A stretch of 21,187 nt of DNA from Streptomyces viridochromogenes (GTDB lineage: Bacteria > Actinomycetota > Actinomycetes > Streptomycetales > Streptomycetaceae). Where the stretch lies: the NCBI RefSeq assembly GCF_001270495.1, contig NZ_LGUR01000008.1, positions 1 to 21,187 of the forward strand, in the 5' to 3' direction. The position numbers were made by a program, and so were the translations under genes. Under the pieces are notes generated by a model, which did no database searches, was not told where the DNA came from, and saw only the letters and a program-made list of their open reading frames with translations. This document shows, piece by piece, positions 17,529 through 21,187 of the stretch (within the stretch, counting starts at the first letter, position 1; each line of letters begins with the position of its first letter).

Positions 17529-18727
17529 CCACCGAGGCCACGCCCCCGTCCACCTCGGCCTCGCTCACCGCCCGCCAGGTCTGGACCCGCACGCGAGGCG
17601 TCGCAGCCGCCGTCGTCCTCCTGCTCGTGGCAGCCGTCGTGATCGCCACGATCCGCTCCGATGCCCGGCACGGCACCCTCGACCCACGCTCCGCCGACCC
17701 CAGAGGCAGCCGAGCGGTAGCCGAACTCCTCGCCGACCGCGGCGTCGACACACGCGTGGTCACCACCCTGGACGACGCACGCGCCGCGGCCGCCGCGGAC
17801 ACCACCGTCCTCGTCGCCTCCCCCGACCTGCTGACACACCGTCAACAGACCTGGCTGCGCACGTCGACCGCCGGCTCCGGCGGCCGCACCGTCCTCGTCG
17901 CACCCGGCAGCTGGTCCGTCGAGCGACTCGCCCCCGGCGTCACCGCGGACCCCGCCACCAGCCTCGACTCGGAGCTGGCCCCCGACTGCGCCCTGCCCGC
18001 CGCCCAGCGCGCGGGCACCGCCGACCTGGGCGGCGTCCGCTACACCACCACCCACCTCGACGCCGACGAGTGCTACCCCAGCGAGCGCCTGGCCACCCTG
18101 CTGCGCATCCCGGACCCGACCGAGGGCGGCGACACCGTCGTCCTCGGCGCGCCCGACATCCTCTACAACGACCACCTCGACGAGCAGGGAAACGCCTCGC
18201 TCGCCCTCCAACTCCTCGGCTCCCGCACCCACTTGGTCTGGTACCTCCCCTCGCTCTCCGACTCGTCGGCCGCCGACGCGGACGACGAACGCAGCTTCTT
18301 CGACCTGCTCCCCTCGGGCTGGCTCTGGGGCACACTTCAGCTCTTCATCGCCGCAGCCCTGGCCGCCCTCTGGCGGGCACGCCGACTCGGCCCCCTGGTG
18401 CCCGAAAAACTCCCCGTGGCGATCCGCGCCTCCGAAACCGTCGAAGGCCGCGCCCGCCTCTACCGCAAATCCAACGCCCGCGACCGCGCGGCCACCGCTC
18501 TTCGCTCCACCACCCGCACGCGCCTAGCCCCCCTCGTAGGTGTCCCCGTCCCCCAGGCGCACGCGCCCGAGGCACTCCTCCCCGCCCTGTCCGCCCACCT
18601 CCACAACCACGGAGACGGACAGAGCCTGCACACCCTCCTCTTCGGCCCGCCGCCCAGCGACGACGCGGCACTCATCGCCCTCGCCGACCAACTCGACGCC
18701 CTCGAAAGAGAGGTACGCCGTCCATGA
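17525..18727 (+). CDS. DUF4350 membrane protein
   Basis: A 400-residue protein with a span near the N terminus (GVAAAVVLLLVAAVVIATI, 25-43), a large external or periplasm-like domain and a second span at about 266-284 (GWLWGTLQLFIAAALAALW). The DUF4350 region follows the first span: LDPRSADPRGSRAVAELLAD, then RGVDTRVVTTLDDA and VLVASPDLLTHRQ, an alternating strand/helix pattern like a glutamine-amidotransferase-like fold without a visible catalytic Cys. After the second span comes a conserved cytoplasmic stretch (KLPVAIRASETVEGRARLYR). Start ATG 17525 overlaps the upstream stop (ATGA), and the stop overlaps the MoxR start in the same way. Its place between DUF4129 and MoxR suggests it is a fixed membrane component of the system. 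Function unknown. Confidence 0.83.
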   Translation: MTTEATPPSTSASLTARQVWTRTRGVAAAVVLLLVAAVVIATIRSDARHGTLDPRSADPRGSRAVAELLADRGVDTRVVTTLDDARAAAAADTTVLVASPDLLTHRQQTWLRTSTAGSGGRTVLVAPGSWSVERLAPGVTADPATSLDSELAPDCALPAAQRAGTADLGGVRYTTTHLDADECYPSERLATLLRIPDPTEGGDTVVLGAPDILYNDHLDEQGNASLALQLLGSRTHLVWYLPSLSDSSAADADDERSFFDLLPSGWLWGTLQLFIAAALAALWRARRLGPLVPEKLPVAIRASETVEGRARLYRKSNARDRAATALRSTTRTRLAPLVGVPVPQAHAPEALLPALSAHLHNHGDGQSLHTLLFGPPPSDDAALIALADQLDALEREVRRP

Positions 18728-19716
18728 TGGACCCGACCACTGACAACGCCGGGAACACCGGGGACCCGGGCACCGCCCGTGCCTCCCTGGAAGCCCTGCG
18801 CGCCGAGATCGCCAAAGCCGTGGTCGGCCAGGACCCCGCCGTGACCGGCCTCGTCGTCGCCCTCCTCTGCCGCGGGCACGTGCTCCTCGAAGGCGTCCCC
18901 GGCGTCGCCAAGACACTCCTCGTCCGCGCACTCGCGTCCGCACTCGAACTCGACACCAAGCGCGTCCAGTTCACCCCTGACCTCATGCCGAGCGACGTGA
19001 CGGGCTCCCTCGTCTACGACACCCGCACAGCCGAGTTCTCCTTCCAGCCCGGCCCCGTCTTCACCAACCTCCTCCTGGCCGACGAAATCAACCGCACCCC
19101 GCCCAAGACCCAGTCCTCCCTCCTGGAAGCCATGGAGGAACGCCAGGTCACGGTCGACGGCACCCCCCGCCCGCTCCCCGACCCGTTCCTCGTCGCGGCA
19201 ACCCAGAACCCGGTGGAATACGAGGGCACGTACCCCCTCCCCGAAGCCCAGCTGGACCGTTTCCTCCTCAAGCTCACGATCCCGCTTCCTTCCCGCCAGG
19301 ACGAGATCGACGTCCTCACCCGCCACGCCGAGGGCTTCAACCCCCGCGACCTGCGCGCCGCCGGCGTACGCCCCGTGGCAGGCCCCGCAGACCTCGAAGC
19401 AGCCCGCGCGGCAGTGGCCAAGACGACGATTTCCCCGGCGATCACCGCCTACGTGGTCGACATCTGCCGAGCCACCCGAGAATCGCCGTCCCTGACCCTG
19501 GGCGTCTCCCCCCGCGGCGCCACGGCCCTCCTCGCCACCGCCCGCGCCTGGGCCTGGCTGACGGGCCGCGACTACGTCATCCCCGACGACGTGAAGGCCC
19601 TGGCCCTCCCCACCCTCCGCCACCGCGTACAACTCCGCCCGGAGGCAGAGATGGAAGGCGTCACCGCCGACTCCGTCATCAACGCGATCCTCGCCCACGT
19701 CCCCGTCCCCCGCTGA
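18724..19716 (+). CDS. MoxR-family AAA+ ATPase
   Basis: A 330-residue AAA+ chaperone-like ATPase. Walker A is GVPGVAKT (57-64) and Walker B is LLLADEIN (D120, E121), followed by the MoxR signature RTPPKTQSSLLEAMEERQV. The sensor-1 region is ATQNPVEYEGTYPLPEAQLD and the arginine/lid region includes SPRGATALLATARAWAWLTG, RDYVIPDDVKALALPTLRHR. MoxR proteins remodel or load metal/cofactor onto partner proteins, typically a neighbouring vWA/DUF58 protein. The ATG at 18724 overlaps the DUF4350 stop by 4 bp; a second ATG at 18727 is possible, and AGAGAGG lies 8-10 bases upstream of the first. The stop codon shares one base with the DUF58 start (TGATG). The substrate of this particular ATPase is unknown. 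All nucleotide-binding residues are intact. Confidence 0.96.
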   Translation: MMDPTTDNAGNTGDPGTARASLEALRAEIAKAVVGQDPAVTGLVVALLCRGHVLLEGVPGVAKTLLVRALASALELDTKRVQFTPDLMPSDVTGSLVYDTRTAEFSFQPGPVFTNLLLADEINRTPPKTQSSLLEAMEERQVTVDGTPRPLPDPFLVAATQNPVEYEGTYPLPEAQLDRFLLKLTIPLPSRQDEIDVLTRHAEGFNPRDLRAAGVRPVAGPADLEAARAAVAKTTISPAITAYVVDICRATRESPSLTLGVSPRGATALLATARAWAWLTGRDYVIPDDVKALALPTLRHRVQLRPEAEMEGVTADSVINAILAHVPVPR

Positions 19717-21026
19717 TGGCACTCACCGGACGCGCCGCACTCCTCGCAGCCCTGGGCTCCCTCCCCGTGGGCCTCTGGGACCCCAGCTGGACGGGCATCC
19801 TGGCGGTCAACGCGCCCCTGGCATTGGCCTGCGCCTGCGACTTCGCCCTGGCAGCACCGGTACGACGCCTGGGCCTGACCCGCTCCGGCGACACCTCCGT
19901 ACGCCTGGGTGAGACGGCCGACGTCACCCTCACGGTGACCAACCCGTCCCAGCGCCCCCTCCGCGCCCACCTCCGGGACGCCTGGCCCCCCAGCAGCTGG
20001 CAGCCCGGCACAGAGGTGGCGGCCTCCCGCCACCGCGTGACGGTCCCCGCCGGCGAACGCCGCCGCGTCACCACCCGCCTACGCCCTACCCGCCGCGGCG
20101 ACCGCCAAGCCGACCGTGTGACGATCCGCTCGTCCGGCCCTCTGGGCCTCTTCTCCCGTCAGGGCAGCCACCAGGTCCCCTGGACCGTACGGGTCCTCCC
20201 CCCGTTCACCAGCCGCAAGCATCTGCCCTCCAAACTGGCTCGCCTGCGCGAACTCGACGGCCGCACCAGCGTCCTCACTCGCGGCGAGGGCACAGAATTC
20301 GACAGCCTGCGGGAGTACGTCCCAGGCGACGACACCCGTTCCATCGACTGGCGCGCCACAGCCCGCCAGTCAGCGGTCGCCGTACGCACCTGGCGCCCCG
20401 AACGCGACCGCCACATCCTCCTCGTCCTGGACACCGGCCGAACCTCGGCAGGCCGCGTCGGCGACGCTCCACGCCTGGACGCCTCCATGGACGCGGCACT
20501 GCTCCTCGCCGCCCTCGCCTCCCGAGCCGGCGACCGAGTGGACCTCCTTGCCTACGACCGCCGAGTACGCGCCCTCGTCCAGGGCCGCACAGCAGGCGAC
20601 GTCCTCCCCTCCCTGGTCAACGCGATGGCCACACTCGAACCCGAGCTGATCGAAACAGACGCCCGAGGCCTGACGGCCATGGCTCTCCGTACGGCACCCC
20701 GCCACTCCCTGATCGTGCTGCTCACAACCCTCGACGCAGCCCCGATCGAGGAGGGCCTCCTCCCGGTCCTGTCCCAGCTCACCCAGCGCCACACGGTTCT
20801 GCTGGCATCAGTAGCGGACCCCCACATCGCACGCATGACGACTGCCCGCGGAAACCCTGACGCCGTCTACGAGGCCGCAGCCGCAGCCCAGTCCCAAACC
20901 GAGCGCCACCGCACAGCGGAACAACTCCGCCGCCATGGCGTTACGGTCGTAGACGCAACACCGGAAGAACTCGCGCCGGCCCTGGCAGACGCGTACCTGG
21001 CCCTCAAGACGTCGGGACGCCTGTAA
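19716..21026 (+). CDS. DUF58 domain protein (vWA-like), MoxR partner
   Basis: A 436-residue protein with two short N-terminal hydrophobic segments (about 5-20 and 27-47), a beta-rich linker (VRLGETADVTLTVTNPSQRP, then VPAGERRRVTTRLRPTRRGD) and the DUF58 hallmark FDSLREYVPGDDTRSIDW (195-212). A von Willebrand A-like fold follows, with HILLVLDTGRTSAG; D239-T-G-R-T-S244 is a MIDAS-like D-x-x-x-T-S rather than the canonical D-x-S-x-S. DUF58 proteins are encoded beside MoxR ATPases across bacteria and probably act as adaptors or clients. The start is the ATG in TGATG at 19716, giving strict coupling with moxR. It is the last gene of the operon, with a terminator-like hairpin 14 bp past the TAA stop. 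Function beyond the family pairing is unknown. Confidence 0.93.
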   Translation: MALTGRAALLAALGSLPVGLWDPSWTGILAVNAPLALACACDFALAAPVRRLGLTRSGDTSVRLGETADVTLTVTNPSQRPLRAHLRDAWPPSSWQPGTEVAASRHRVTVPAGERRRVTTRLRPTRRGDRQADRVTIRSSGPLGLFSRQGSHQVPWTVRVLPPFTSRKHLPSKLARLRELDGRTSVLTRGEGTEFDSLREYVPGDDTRSIDWRATARQSAVAVRTWRPERDRHILLVLDTGRTSAGRVGDAPRLDASMDAALLLAALASRAGDRVDLLAYDRRVRALVQGRTAGDVLPSLVNAMATLEPELIETDARGLTAMALRTAPRHSLIVLLTTLDAAPIEEGLLPVLSQLTQRHTVLLASVADPHIARMTTARGNPDAVYEAAAAAQSQTERHRTAEQLRRHGVTVVDATPEELAPALADAYLALKTSGRL

Positions 21027-21039
21027 CAGGGGAAATTGG

Positions 21040-21066
21040 AGGGGCTCTCACATGGGGAGACCCCCT
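21040..21066 (+). terminator. Terminator-like hairpin after DUF58 gene
   Basis: GGGG (21041-21044) and TCTC (21046-21049) pair with GAGA (21057-21060) and CCCC (21061-21064), with one bulged C and a 7-base loop. It lies 14 bp past the stop codon and probably ends the five-gene operon before the convergent rRNA operon. No T-run follows. Confidence 0.55.
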
Positions 21067-21090
21067 AGGTAAAGAGACCCACAAATAAAG

Positions 21091-21124
21091 AAAGCCCCCG
21101 GACCGGTATCCCCGGCCGGGGGCT
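21091..21124 (-). terminator. rRNA operon terminator
   Basis: On the minus strand, just past the 5S 3' end, AGCCCCCGG/CCGGGGGCT (21093-21101 with 21116-21124) forms a 9-bp stem. An inner CCGG/CCGG pair (21103-21106, 21112-21115) closes a 5-base loop. A T-rich tract TTTCTTTATTT follows (21083-21093 on +), giving a classical rho-independent terminator. Confidence 0.85.
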
Positions 21125-21136
21125 CTCTCAAAATTT

Positions 21137-21187
21137 GTTCGGCGGCGTCCTACTCTCCCACAGGGTCCCCCCTGCAGTACCATCGGC
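21137..21187 (-). rRNA. rrf: 5S ribosomal RNA, 3' part
   Basis: The complement of the last 51 bases reads as the 3' part of streptomycete 5S rRNA: it runs GCCGATGGTACTGCAGGGGG, then ACCCTGTGGGAGAGTAGG, and ends ACGCCGCCGAAC, the closing strand of helix I. The 5' part (about 67-70 bases) lies beyond the right edge, so an rRNA operon transcribed leftward ends here. The 3' end is placed at 21137 by helix I pairing; processing may differ by a base or two. Confidence 0.93.

Noticed and set aside
14963..18232. A 1089-codon open frame on the - strand
   Set aside because: It runs through mtnA in another frame, the divergent promoter and antisense to three operon genes; the translation is low-complexity and shows no domain.

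Overview
The window looks like ordinary chromosomal core sequence from a Streptomyces or close relative. Reasons: very high G+C with third-codon-position bias, GTG as well as ATG starts, the gene order itself, and a characteristic Streptomyces-type intergenic repeat (core GTCCGGCGTTTGAGGACGAG). The order Rv3235-like / secA / hpf / comF-like / lpqB / mtrB / mtrA matches, from my knowledge of that genome, the Mycobacterium tuberculosis order Rv3235, Rv3240c, Rv3241c, Rv3242c, Rv3244c to Rv3246c. It is therefore an old actinobacterial neighbourhood. A GNAT acetyltransferase, a YcaQ-type DNA glycosylase and an orphan response regulator sit between secA and hpf.

Layout. 1-421: 3' part of an Rv3235-family gene (+). 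422-847: repetitive non-coding stretch with a strong hairpin terminator. 848-3697: secA (-). 3967-4560: GNAT acetyltransferase (+). 4545-4723: Streptomyces repeat cluster. 4788-6011: YcaQ-family glycosylase (+). 6097-6843: NarL-type response regulator (-). 7045-7737: long-form hpf (-). 8052-9062: ComF-type phosphoribosyltransferase (-). 9063-9344: spacer with two DnaA boxes, a hairpin and a classical terminator. 9345-13957: mtrA-mtrB-lpqB operon, transcribed leftward. 14118-15269: mtnA (-). 15410-21026: a tightly coupled five-gene + strand operon (PF10110-like membrane protein, DUF4129, DUF4350, MoxR ATPase, DUF58). 21040-21187: convergent terminators and the 3' end of a leftward 5S rRNA gene, so an rRNA operon enters from the right.

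How the genes work together. SecA drives Sec secretion. MtrA/MtrB/LpqB form an envelope-linked two-component system that, in actinobacteria, couples cell cycle, cell wall and development. HPF stabilises resting 100S ribosomes. The right-hand operon is a MoxR-DUF58 system: an AAA+ ATPase, a vWA-like partner and three membrane proteins, probably a membrane-associated assembly or maturation machine of unknown target. Of everything here it is the least understood module.

No mobile element, phage, CRISPR array, tRNA or defence system is visible. The points most worth a second look are the tandem perfect DnaA boxes just upstream of the ComF-type gene, the inverted repeats in the mtrA leader, the repeat that supplies the GNAT stop codon, and the stand-alone DUF4129/DUF4350/MoxR/DUF58 operon.
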